From positions 419,803 through 483,802 of the forward strand of contig VFFE01007626.1 of NCBI GenBank assembly GCA_008921705.1: DNA of 64,000 bases. Direction: 5' to 3'. Shown here piece by piece: positions 26,671 through 38,269 of the stretch. A model generated the notes under the pieces. That model was given only the letters and a program-made list of their open reading frames with translations, made no database searches and was not told the origin of the DNA. Source of the stretch: Burhinus oedicnemus (lineage: Eukaryota; Chordata; Aves; Charadriiformes; Burhinidae). Position numbers and translations under genes: made by a program. Positions within the stretch are counted from its first letter, which is position 1. Each line of letters opens with the position of its first letter.

Positions 26671-29600
26671 TTAGGGTGTCTCTATCCATGGACAGCTGAT
26701 ATTTCCCTTTGTCATCTGCCTGATATCTTCACATTTCAAGACAGCAGGGAACATAAAGGAAGGTAAGACCTTTGAGTAAATTATTTTGTACCATGAGTAT
26801 CACCCTCAGATTTCATTGTGCTACTGCTTTACAATTAGAAAATGACCCAGGAGCTCCTGTCTTGGAATGCTTACAATCTAATAATTTAAAATCTCAAAAG
26901 CAGGAAGTTCTGCTAGACCCAGATAACTTGTACTTTGTAGCAGAATATACGTGTTTTTTCTTTTAATAGGCATTTGCATACAAAAGTAGCTCTTTCTTGA
27001 GGATGAAGGATTAAGGAAATTTCCTCTACACAGGAAATGTGCACTACCTCAAGAAACCAAAAGTTTGCAACTCATCTACACTTGACATATATAGAATTTA
27101 GGGTGGTTGTGCATCCTGTGCAGATGGGCTGCTGTTTCTTATTAATATCGTTTTATTATTTATTCATGTTGTGGTAATGTTCAAAGTCTCTGATCTAGAT
27201 CACAACTTCATTATAGTACAGGTGATCTATACATAAAGGCTGACTCAATTCCTACCCTAAAATACTAATTTTAGAAAAAATGCAAGTGAATGAGATACAA
27301 GGTACAAGCAAAGTAATTAAGATCACAGACAAACTTCCTATTAGTTACCTGCTATTTTTACATCCTCCATAAATTCCCTATTGCCTTTCCATTTCCTCTC
27401 AGCCACTGTAAATAACGTAACAATTATGTTTCTTTCTCGATTTCATGTTTTAGCTACAAGAAAAAAGAAAAAGAGAAACATACTGCACTGAATCAGAACT
27501 GTTCAGCTTACTTGGTACAGCATTCCTCCCATGGCTAGCTGTACAAATCTCCCACAGATTTTTAGCGGCTCCAGCTACATCCTCCTGTTCAAGGAGGCGC
27601 GATGGCTACTCTCGTGTATGCTGTGATCAGTCATTCAAAACTACGGAGTTAAGGCAGCTGTTCCTCCTGGCGTCTTCTGAACATAGTCCTAACTAAAGAA
27701 CCTTCTTCTGAACGTTTATCAGTGTCAGCTTCATCACCTCAAATATTTTCAGTGTGATTTCACATTTGAAGTTGAAAATGTATTGCTCGCTTCCTCATCT
27801 TTCCCCCTGATGCCTGTCTGCAAGTGTCCTCTTTCTGCTTCTGTTATTAAATAATTAGCCAACATTTATAAAACAGTACAAATGTCTGGAACCAGAAAAC
27901 AAAGTTAAAGGATTGGGAACACAAAAATACCCCAACATAATTGCATACCTACATTGATATTTCCATTCGCTCTAAAACCTGCACACGTGACAGGGCTTTG
28001 TTTAAAGAAGTTTTTCTGTAATAGCCATATGAAAGTAACAAATGTCCTCATGAGCTAATTTCACCAGTTAGGGAAATCTTCACTAATATCTTAAAATATC
28101 AGACAGAAATTTACTTCTGTAAGGTTTCCAAATGTTTCAATTAAATCCGTGACACGTTTTTATCAGAAAGCTGAATGAGATGTAGCTGTTTAGTATGTTT
28201 AGGTAGGTAGCTTTTTTTAAAAAAAATTAATTTTCAACAATATGGCACAAAACCTATAATATTTTTAATATTTTACCACGAAGGGAACTCCTACTACTGC
28301 AAATGCTGGATTAAATCTTAGTGATATTAATGTGTAATTTATATGACAGTGGCTACATGATAGATGTCCAGAGCTTCTGAGATCAAAACACTGAATCAGT
28401 CATGAGCACATGCATGTCATTATCTTAAGAGAAACAGTATGCTCCTTTTCTACTTCGGAAGAGATGATTCAAATTTCAATCCAACAATGTAAATTTTTAC
28501 TTGAAAATAATTAAGCTGCTTTCTCACTATGAGAGAAAACAAGCATCATGAATATCTATCACTCATTAATTTCTATGGTGCTCGGTTTTTTGGTGTTTGT
28601 TTGTTTGTTTTTTAAAAAAATACCAACCCTCACAATGAGCAAAGGCTAACAGATGGCTAAAATGATTGTGTTCAAATTGTTCAGAGAAGTTTGACTTGAT
28701 CTGAGACCTTGCAGAAATAAATACATATATACTTATCTCCCCCTTAGAAAACAGGACATAAATGGATTGTGAGCAGAGCAACACAAGCACACATACAATA
28801 ATAAAGGCACTGTAGACAAAAACATGTTAAAACTTTCTAATAGAACCCAGTGAATGTGTGAAGCACAAAAGATTTTTTTTTTTTTTAAAGGAAGCAATGC
28901 ACACTAGTGGGACTAGCACACTGATCTCTCTCACTGTCTGCAATACCCCTGTCCAACCCCAATGTAAGATAGCATCAGATGAGTAACAGGCACTCATCAA
29001 GACTCCTCGCCATGCCCACATGATTTGGAGTCCCTGAGCTGAGACAGGACAATAAATGAAATAGAGTTAGAATTACATGGTTGATGATCAAAGACAGTAG
29101 GACTGATAAAAATGGCGAGCCCAGCAAGTAATGATAGCTTCACATATACAGACAATTCTACCAGAGAAACACATTTTAAAACACGCCACATTCACTGTTT
29201 TGGGGATGCTGTCTTACTTTGAGCTATTATAGATACCTTTCAAAACAGCATGTGTAAAGGCAATCCACTTGCAGATGCTCACCCAGGGGACTTGACTTGT
29301 ATTCTTGCAAACTTTTCAAAATGAGCCCAGAGTACCTCAAGTAATTTTTAATTCAATAACAATTGTGGTGCAATGAAAGAAGAATGCTAGTAATGATACA
29401 GAAAAAGTAATTATTTTTTTGCATAACCCACTCAAAGCTGAGTGATATGATGCCATTGGAGTGAAACATCTGAAGTTCATTTTGGATTTTAGCTTTCTTG
29501 TGCTAAAGATTTTTCCAATCATCTCTTTTGGCAAGAGCTGATGGGCAATATATACTGCTTGAATTAGTGTTACTAATTGTACTTACTCTGCAAAAATAGA

Positions 29601-30339
29601 TATTCCACCCCAACTGAAGCTCTGCTGGATCGGGGCTCACAAAAAGGGCAGATTGCAGCTCTCCATTTGTTCTTATGTAAAGCTGTTGGTTTATATTTTC
29701 CCACATCAGCTGAGCATCAGGTGTACCATTCTGCCAGAACTTGTCCTTCCCACAGCTCTGTCTTAGCAAACTTATTACTTCTACCAAAAGCAAAGGCAAA
29801 AGTAGTAAATGGAAACAAGGAATTTCCTTGTTGCTCCTATCAGCTCTATACCCCCCAAAAATTCTCTCTGTAGAATAGCAGTTCTTTATAAGTCTTTCAA
29901 CGTTTCAGTACATTCTGGAAACCAAGCCACAATTTCCAATACTGAGCATAAGAATAGCTATACGTGTTCAGTTGAAGATCCATCCAGTACAGTGTCCTGC
30001 CTCTAATAATGGCCATGCGTGGACACACATAGGGAAAGCTAAGAACAAGGCATACATTTATCACATTTTCCCCATGTGATCTTTCAGCTTCCAACTGTTT
30101 CCAGCTCAAAAAATTTCCTGAGCATGCTGTAGTTTGTCTTATAAGGCAATACTCAGTGAATCCATCTTCCAAGAACTTGTCTTGAAAGTGAACATTTTGC
30201 ATCCACAACCACCTTTGGCAAGATGTGCCACATGTCTACTACTGGTATTTATTTTGAATCTGGCTTCTACCAGCCTGACTAAGTAACACTTAAGTCTCAC
30301 CTTGGAAGAGATAGTGAACAGTTGATCCTAATGTATCCT
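26671..30339. other. Intronic sequence, nothing recognised
   Basis: Includes T7A8 at 28212-28226, a (GTTT)n-like stretch near 28597 and T14 at 28873. Overlapping open frames of about 100 codons at 29500-30210 on both strands show no recognisable product. Confidence 0.55.
28866..28890. repeat. Poly-T tract (T14)
   Basis: Fourteen T run from 28873 to 28886. In the ADK transcript orientation this is poly-A. Confidence 0.93.
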
Positions 30340-31020
30340 CTCACGCTGTTACTGATTTTTTCAGCTTCTGTAGTTTCTTCCTTTCAGCTGTTTCTTTTCC
30401 AAGCAAGAGTCCTATGTTCCTCATACAGAAGCCATTCTTTATCTTTGCTTATATTATTGCCTTTCTCTGAACTTTTTTCCAGTTCTACCACAGCCTTTTG
30501 GAATTGACTGAACCAGAACTTCAAACAGTATCCAAGGTGTGGATTTCTTTGATGACTTAATGATGTTTTGTCTTTTGTGCCTTGTTCTCTAGTCCTTGCT
30601 TTATAATTCCTAATATTTGGGTTGGTTTGTGTTGGTTTTTGTTTGATTTGGTTTTGGTTTTTGGGGTCCAGCCAGCCAGATAAGAACTATCCCAAGTGCC
30701 CTCTGCCTCCCCCGCGCCAAAGATAACATGGGTATCTGGGCTTCTGCATGGTTGCTCCTGTTGTATGGCATTCCTTCCTAACGTAGACATAGCTGTACTA
30801 CTCGGATAACTCTTACCCACATGTTTGTTGAGTCCTTCAAACACCACAAGTTGGACTTCCCTTTGCTGAAGCCATACTGTCTTCTCTCAAGTGGACTATA
30901 TTTAGCCATGCATTCATTAATTCTATTTTATTATAGTCTCTACTAAATTTGCCTGGTAAAATCCTCTGGCTTACATGCCTGTAATTCTCTAGAAACTTCA
31001 GGGATTGCTTGAGCAACAAG
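30340..31020 (-). mobile_element. Ancient CR1/L3-clade LINE remnant with reverse-transcriptase fragment
   Basis: Read on the minus strand, 31010-30780 matches the RT region of amniote CR1/L3-type elements. It has AATTACAGGCATGTAAGCC, then ACCAGGCAAATTTAGTAGAG, ACAGTATGGCTTCAGCAAAG and ACTCAACAAACATGTGGGTA. The last encodes VFEGLNKHVGK, resembling the FFEGVNKHVDKG motif of this clade. After an interrupted stretch at about 30650-30780, minus-strand 30620-30340 matches the downstream part: CCTAATATTAGGAATTATAA, then CACACCTTGGATACTG, AGAACTGGAAAAAAGTTCAG and TGGAAAAG. A G/T-only tract sits in the gap. The element lies in the same orientation as ADK. Heavy divergence points to an insertion predating modern birds. 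Exact family assignment needs a repeat library. Confidence 0.8.
30616..30667. repeat. G/T-rich low-complexity tract inside LINE remnant
   Basis: G/T-only runs of 30 and 21 bases flank a single A at 30646, with GGTTT and GGTTTT units. It coincides with the interruption of the CR1/L3 element. Confidence 0.93.
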
Positions 31021-33194
31021 ATTACCTCTAATAATCTAAACCAAAATGTTTAAATACTTGCTAGGGAAAATATTAATTTAGAGATTCCTTTGAGTATGAT
31101 TAGAATCCTCAGACAATATTTTCTAAAAGACGAACATACTCCTTTCTTCAAGGAAAGGAAATCATAGAGATGTTTCTGTCTTGGCCTTAGATAATAGTGG
31201 TGGTAACAGATACAGTTGCCAATCAAACCAGCCGAAAATATTTTTGTACCTTAAGCATATTTTCCCTTTCAACTTTCTGCCCCCCAAAATAATTTAAAAA
31301 AAAATTTTTAAAGTAGGCATATGACTGAATGAATACATTCACTACAGATGTGAACAGCCTCATGTATGCTTCTTCTACATCAACATTCAGGAAGGGAACA
31401 ATTTATCTCTGTTCTTCAGCTACCACCTTACATACTAAGCTTGCATTTTCTGGTGGAAGAATGAAATACAATTGCATCATCTCTGATTGCCACAAAGCTG
31501 CAGCTTGAAGGCATGTGGTATTTATTAAACACAGTCAAAGCTACTCAGAAAGTCAGAAGCAAATATATCTGACTAGCATAACATTTATCAATTATCAATA
31601 CTTAAGGAAAAAAGGACATAAAGGCTTATTTAACAACAGTTCTGAAAAATCAATTCAGTAGTTCATAGGCAGCCCTTTCCAATAAATATTCCTTTACTCA
31701 CAAAGACAAGGTATTTATTGCTTCTAAAACATTGTTCCCAGCAGTTCCATGCTAATCATGATCATCCACAGTTGGAGTGTCTGATTAAGCCTGGTTTCGT
31801 TGGAGAGCTGGCTGCGTACAGGAGTGACACAGTTGTGCCAGTTCTTTGCTGCCACGGAAGCATCTACCTGCTTCCATGTGTCCAACCAGATGAGATCTGT
31901 GTGCACCAACAGTTATCATAAGACTTTTATTTCCAGTAAGCTCTCAATGGAGGCTCTTTCCAATCTAATTTTACATATGTTTTGTGTTAGTCACATTTGC
32001 AATTACCCAGGTTATCCCCACCTCCTCATTACTCCTCATTACACTATTATAATTGAGAGCTGACTAATTGAAACCATAGGTGCAGTTTTAGAGCAAGACA
32101 TACTTTTCCCGTAATAATACGCAACTTCCCCTTCCTTCCTCCAAGGAAACTACAGGAAATTCACAGCCAACGCTTTTCAGTAGAAAGTTTTAAATATTGA
32201 TCATATGCAACAAATCTACTGAGGAGTAGAGGAATCATCATTTTCCTTCCCCTTCACCTCCCTGTTCTCCAAAATATCAAAACACAAAAATTTCATGAAT
32301 AGACTAAAGACATAATACCTTCTCAGGAAGGCATCATACAGGAGATACAACAGAGAAGGAACACCTACTTTTGCACCTCACATAATTTTTCACTTTCCTG
32401 TGGGATGGGTGAGAGCATTTCAACATATGCCAGAGCAGTGCTAATTGCTGCTCTAACGCACGCTGGTTACCTTCTTTCAACAGCTGGTCTACAGCACAGA
32501 AAACAGAGTTGAAAGTGCTCCATCCTTTCAGGCCCAGATGCTCCCATCCCCTCCCCCAGCAGATTTCCAGGCCGCAGTCTGGGAAAGCCACAGGGGCAAG
32601 TGGCTCGAGGGGCTTGTGACATTGCCTTTGAAGCTTAAGATCTACTGCAGAATGAACACACCACTACAGACCTGCCCTAACAGACACTGCATAAATAAAG
32701 GCAATTCCAATTTTATAAGTAATTAAAAAAACCTAACAACCAAGTAACGTGTATTTTTAATCTCATTATGCCAAATCACAAAAGGAAAAAATTGTATTAT
32801 GCACATTTCTTTGAAATCTTTCAAATTTTAATTTCTGTGTATATACCAGTTTTTACTCAGCTACTACAACACCATCGACCCATATTTAAATAAAAAGATA
32901 TTTTTAAAACTAAGTAGTACATTAATGTCTTGGAAGTCCACAGTAATAACGTACAAGCATGATGGTATTGGAAGTGGGGGTCAATAAATATGCCTCATAT
33001 ATCATTTTTTCTTTATTAAAAATGTAAATGTAATGTAGACAGAGTTAAGCCATAATTAGTTGCACGCTTTTATTATCAGCAGTGCTAGGGCAAGTAATTC
33101 CTAACCTCCACCTTCCCCAGTTGCTCATTAATATCCCTATGCCATGGCCAGTTCTATGGGAGAACTGTTTGTGGGGTTGCCAGGAGATTAGCTT
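31021..33194. other. Intronic sequence, nothing recognised
   Basis: Includes an A/T inverted tract near 31293-31312 and a CTCATTAC duplication near 32026-32042. The 31.7-32.1 and 32.4-32.7 kb pieces are slightly GC-richer, but neither matches a repeat I know. Confidence 0.5.
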
Positions 33195-33235
33195 AAAAAA
33201 ACCCCAACAAAACAAAAACAACAAACCAACCCAAC
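33195..33235. repeat. A/C-only low-complexity tract
   Basis: Forty-one bases contain only A and C, built from AACCCC, ACAAAA and AACAAACC units. Confidence 0.95.
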
Positions 33236-33559
33236 TTTTTTTCCTTTCTTTCACTCAGCTCAGTTCCCTGCTTTGATTCAGGGTGCAGCCCAATAGATTA
33301 TAATACTCGACAAGTGAAGACACGAAGTAAGAAGAGGGAGAACACGCTTGGGTACACCACCCTCCACAAGAAATGTACAGATATCCTCGCCTGAAATTTT
33401 TCAGACAGATTTGAAAACACTGCTGTCTTATTTATCTTTAAGGCTATATTGTCTGCCTGGAACTGTAGTAAGCACTTTTTAAAAATAATGAATTTGCACA
33501 GTTACACAAGCACACTAAACTCCCAGGTGGGCCCAAATGTTCTTCTGGAACAAGCCACC

Positions 33560-33995
33560 TAACGCACTTGGTGACAGACACAGAAGCCAAGCAAGTGAAC
33601 ACTGCCCTGCTAGCCCCTCATCCTGGCTCGGCTTCATGATGCTTGCATGTCCCTTTCAGCCAGCAGGCTTCCAAGCCCAGCAGATCCCCAGAACACCCCA
33701 TCTGCCCTCGCTGGGCTCCGCTCCTTCACACTGGGCTTAGGCTCCGCCATCCCCGGAAATGAATCAGACTCAGAGTGATGTTTCCTTCTACGCCTGCTTC
33801 TTAACAGTGTTTCTTTTGAGACTGAAGTCACTCTTGGGGATTCCTGCAACCTTGAGTATTTATGGCTTATTCGGCCCGTGCACCCCTAGTTTTTCCTTCG
33901 CTAGCAGGAATCCATTTCAGCTGTCATCCCGTACCGCAGCCGCTGGCATGCCCCTCCCTGCTGGCTGAACCAATTTAGGTTCCCACCTCCCCAGG
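33560..33995. other. GC-rich, CpG-containing block
   Basis: This GC-rich stretch has scattered CpGs (CTCGCTGGGCTCCGCTCC, GCTCCGCCATCCCCGG, GTACCGCAGCCGCTGG) and open frames of 67-71 codons on both strands. No protein, repeat family or splice pattern is recognised. It could be an old insertion or an isolated CpG relic. Confidence 0.5.
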
Positions 33996-36900
33996 CAAAG
34001 CAGAGGTGACACTTCCCCAGAGGTGAGTGAGGAAAAAATGCATCACTCTCTAGTCCTCAGGAACTCACATACCAAAACCTGTTCATTACATGCGAAGTAA
34101 AAATTACTATTACATTAACATTCACAAGACCAGGGAATACAGTTTATCCCTTGCTCTAAAGTGACAGCAAACAAATATGATGAATGTTCATTTGGGGAGA
34201 TGACACCTAAATACAGACACTGGAACTGGAGTGGGGAAGTAGTGCCCTGTGAGATTTCCTACAGCTCCCACAGTCTGAAAGGGATTTGCATATATAGTTT
34301 GTACAGGTACACATTTGGGATAGTCAAAGCTTTAAGCTGGCACTAGTTTTATGGAAAAGTTAAAGTATTATCTTCAAACTACCTCTTTATAACATAAATA
34401 CTAACAAAATCTTAAACACTGTAGAAAGTCTTACAAATAAGGAACAAGGTATAAGATGTTGCCCATTTCTAGGTACATGGAGAATGCTTTAAGTACTGTT
34501 AGAAACACAGAGGTGCCATCATTTTAGCCACCGAAAGAGATGTGAAATTTGTTCGTGTCTACAGTATCTGAGTGCTATTACGTACTGTATTTTGGAACAT
34601 CAGTAAAATGAGGCAGATCAGATTAACCGCACTCACAGGCACCACTGAAGCCATAAAGAAAACAGCAGCTACAGCCAGAGCTCTAAAACTATTTTACAAT
34701 TCTGAAATTAGCACTACATGTACTTGCGACATACTTGCTCACTATATTATCATTTTACAACTAGTTTTCCCTGTTCCCCCAGGTACTGGTAGCTTTCCAG
34801 ATAAATTAACTTATAATATGTTATGGGAACATTGTTATTTCGGGTCAACATTTTCAATATGAACTCATTGTCTCCATGAAGCAAAGAAATATTATAATCC
34901 ATTAATATCTCTTTCAACAAAAAGGATGAAATCTTCCCCTGGTTAGGCTGATAAACACTTTGGTGTCAAAACTAAGCCTCTTTATCATGATAACCCAGAG
35001 TAATGGTCTGCTGCTCCAGGCACTTTATCTACTTTACAGATGAAAAATCAGTTCTACTTTCATGGAATTAGATTAATGCCATAACAGGAAATACTTCTGG
35101 GGCTGAACTTGCTTCATGCCTTCAAAGCTGGCTGTAAATTTAAAATACTTCCTGAACTCAAAAGATAAGACAGGAGAGAAGGAAAAAGAAAAACAGTGGA
35201 GTGACCCTCTTTCTGAAGAAAAATATTGCTTCCTGAAAAAGCTGTCGAAAGCTACTTGCTAAGGGCATTGTGCTCCAGAAGGCCCAGGGCAAGTCTGGTT
35301 TAGTTGAACATGAGGATTCTGGGTATATATCAGACATTTGCCATAAATCTGTTCCTTCCGTAATCCTCTCTGATAAACTTTTCTTTTTTTAGTCATCTTA
35401 CTTGGCACAAGCCGAAGTAATAACTTTCTCAGCTTTTAGCAAACACAAAACAGCTTGCTATTTTATGTACAATATTTTTCAAGGATTACAGTTTTGCAAA
35501 CTTTGAAAAAGGCTGACCCCAAGCCTTAAAATTGAATTTCAACTCTGAAAATGGACAACAACTAGCAAATTCAGTAACACCTTTATATATAAATAGCCTT
35601 ACAATAAAAGACGTAAGGCATTCTTAGGAGTAATTTCACATTTATAGGAACAGAACCTGAAGTCTGATACAAAATATTACTATAAAGGCAGACTTTAGGG
35701 AATTCTGGGTTAAGTTTGTCAGGACAGGGAAGGTTTTCTTGAGTTCCCTTTTCCATCAAACAGTATATACTAAGGAGTCATTCCGCCCCCCCCCCTTTTT
35801 TTTTTCTCATGTGTTATACATTTAAACACATGGCATATCACACCACTAAAAACTCAGGATCAAATACCTTGGTAAATTTCACAATTAAGTACTGAATAAC
35901 AATAACATTTACATACTCAGAACTTTGAGTCAGAGAATCTGAGGAAGATAATATATGTGATTTCCAGCCATTTGTCTCTTGACTAGATCAACAGTTATGC
36001 CTACTTGGGCCAACATTTTTATGGATCATGTAATCCCTTTTGCCTTTTATGTTTGTTGCACTCAGTACATTCCTGCCATTGGAGAAAAAACAAAAATAAA
36101 AAAACCCACTTACTGTCTTGCCTTCCTGTTCAAACTTTACCTCTGCAACATTACTAGCCCAACAGACGCATGGGTTCAAGTGTTTACTCCTGTGCCAAGG
36201 CACCGTCCACTTGAACGTGAAGCAAAATTACTTTGAAACAGTAAACAGTAAACAGGAAAGGAAGTTTATTGACCAGCACAAATGGAACGGTCAGCTATCT
36301 TCTTGTAAGCATTTATGTTCAGGCTTCCATGCCACACGTCAAGAGCTGCACGCTATTTCTGAACGTCAACATCACTCCCAGGTTTAAGCAGGCAAATAAA
36401 AAGCCCATCCACAATCACGACCAGTCTTCAAAGATCACATCAGATCCACAAGATGCACAGCCTGCAGCTCTCTACTCTTCTCTCAGTACCAATTTATTCA
36501 GTAGGAATAACTACAGAGATTTGCTAAAGATGAGTGGGAGGTGAGAGAATGCTGTGAAAAGGGCATGTAAGTAATGCAACCTACTGAATTTTATGACAGA
36601 ATTGTGTAAAGCATGCATTTACACATTTTGGAGAGATCAGCTTGAAGCTGAAACACGCACACAGTTGTTTAAATGTTCAGGAAGACTGTAACAAACCAGA
36701 TGCTTTTCTTAGTAGATTTTACCTGAGCTTCTCACAAATTGTAATTGGATATGTTATTCTGCTAGTTCTTTCTGTAATACAAGACAGCATGCCGAAATAA
36801 ACCAGCACTGCAGCAGGATCTACCATCTAGACAACAATTCCACCTTTGACCCTACAGTACGCTCAAAAGTCCAGGAAATAGAAAGAAAAAAAACTCAAAA

Positions 36901-37369
36901 AATCTATTTTAAGATTCCCTCCCTATGAATTGTACCCTAAATGCCCGTTATTTCCCCCACATGTGAAATCCATTCATAATAGGCAGTTCTCAGAGACTTT
37001 TCTGAATGATTGCAATATTGCTACCAGTATTCTTTTTGCTTATAAGTCTTCAGGATCAAGTGCTTTTTCCTGAACACCTTATGCCATGGCAGAAACATAC
37101 TGCAATTCAGCAACAACCAAGCTTAGCACCAGGGAAATGCAGTATTTCAGACTAGCCTTTCTCAAGTACGATAATACTTTCAAAAACTACATTTACATTC
37201 ATGCACTAAAATTGTCCTATGCACCAACTGCCCTGGAAGCAATTGTAGCTGCATGGGACCCGTTAATGCAACAACAGGACCACTTGCTTCTAGGATACAG
37301 CAATCTTGCCAAACAACACATCACTGGCATTTAACTCCTTTAACAGCTATACTGATTGATGAAGATGGT
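33996..37369. other. Intronic sequence, nothing recognised
   Basis: Apart from C10T10 at 35786-35805, only AT-rich sequence with open frames below about 96 codons. Confidence 0.55.
35786..35805. repeat. C10T10 homopyrimidine tract
   Basis: Ten C are followed immediately by ten T. In the ADK transcript orientation this is A10G10. Confidence 0.95.
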
Positions 37370-37385
37370 CAGACAGACAGACAGA
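37370..37385. repeat. (CAGA)4 microsatellite
   Basis: Four perfect CAGA units overlap the left edge of the 24-bp palindrome at 37381-37404. Confidence 0.95.
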
Positions 37386-37404
37386 ACTAGAGCTCTAGTT
37401 CTGT
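37381..37404. repeat. Perfect 24-bp palindrome
   Basis: The left half is ACAGAACTAGAG and the right half is its exact reverse complement, with no spacer. The outermost bases include AGAAC and GTTCT, which resemble steroid-receptor half-sites, though the spacing is not that of a classical GR element. About 0.004 such palindromes are expected by chance in 64 kb of random sequence. Confidence 0.95.
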
Positions 37405-37758
37405 ATGTGTTTTTCTTGTCAATGTTTTATTCATAAGACACATAGAAAACACAGGATTCAAAGGGAAAATGTAATATCACACCTGCATATTTATCTGAGC
37501 AGCCTTATGGAGGAAAACATAAACTTTCCACCAACTTCCATAGAACTGATGTATTATTAAGTAATAATACAAGCATCAACCTCACTAGAAAGTTAAATTA
37601 AGACAAATTAACAGTGTTTCCTTCTATGAAGTGGCAAATGTATGCAACAGCTAGTCACTCTTAAAAAAAAAAAGGTAGACTATTACAGTAAGAAAAAAAG
37701 GAAAGCAATAGTAAGAAATATAAACTAATTGGTAAGCTAATTTTCTTTGGTGTTTTTC

Positions 37759-37786
37759 TTTGTGGGTTTTGGGTTTGGTTTTTTTG
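37759..37786. repeat. G/T-only low-complexity tract
   Basis: Twenty-eight bases contain only G and T (GTGGGTTTTGGG type), immediately before the ATG of a 160-codon open frame. Confidence 0.94.
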
Positions 37787-38269
37787 ATGGATGGATTTGT
37801 TTTGTTTTATGGAAGACACGCTGAATCTGAGACCTTGTGTTTTCTACAAATAAGTATGTTAGCGTCGATGTTGGGACTGCTGACAAGCAAGGTTCCTACG
37901 ATAGGCAGCCATCGTGCTCTGAGACACTGGTATGGGACATCAGCACTCCAGAAGTGTCAAGTTTCCACAGAACTCTCTACAGAGTTACAGATAGCATTGC
38001 ATCCCATCTCTACTTCCACAACACTTCCTTGCATTCACAGACATCTGTTAGTTTTCTCTTTCTTTATGCAGCACAGACGTGGACCTTGCTGCTATGGGCT
38101 CAAGACCACACATGAAAACACTGAGACTACACAGGCTATAGGTGACTCAAATGAAGAATCATTTGGATCTTCGGTATGGAAAATTATCAATGAAAGACAC
38201 CACAATGCTAAAAGGCACGTTTCAAGAATCCACTCATTTGTTTTATCAGAGTTAAAAGCATCATTATGA
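37787..38269 (+). other. Longest ATG-initiated open frame in the window (160 codons), function unknown
   Basis: From ATG at 37787 the frame stays open for 160 codons to TGA at 38267-38269. It extends nine codons further upstream from a TTG. The product is not recognised: no signal peptide, no clear transmembrane segment, no known motif, and mixed composition. A second frame of 92 codons overlaps it. An open frame this long is mildly unusual in AT-rich DNA but not improbable over six frames of 64 kb. It may be a relic of an inserted sequence. Confidence 0.2.

Noticed and set aside
35015..35060. Antisense MIR SINE (ACTTTACAGATGAAAAATCAG)
   Set aside because: Only about 20 bases resemble the MIR core, with no support from flanking sequence.
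37370..37404. Classical glucocorticoid response element
   Set aside because: AGAAC and GTTCT arms are present, but their orientation and 14-bp separation do not match the 3-bp-spaced GRE consensus.
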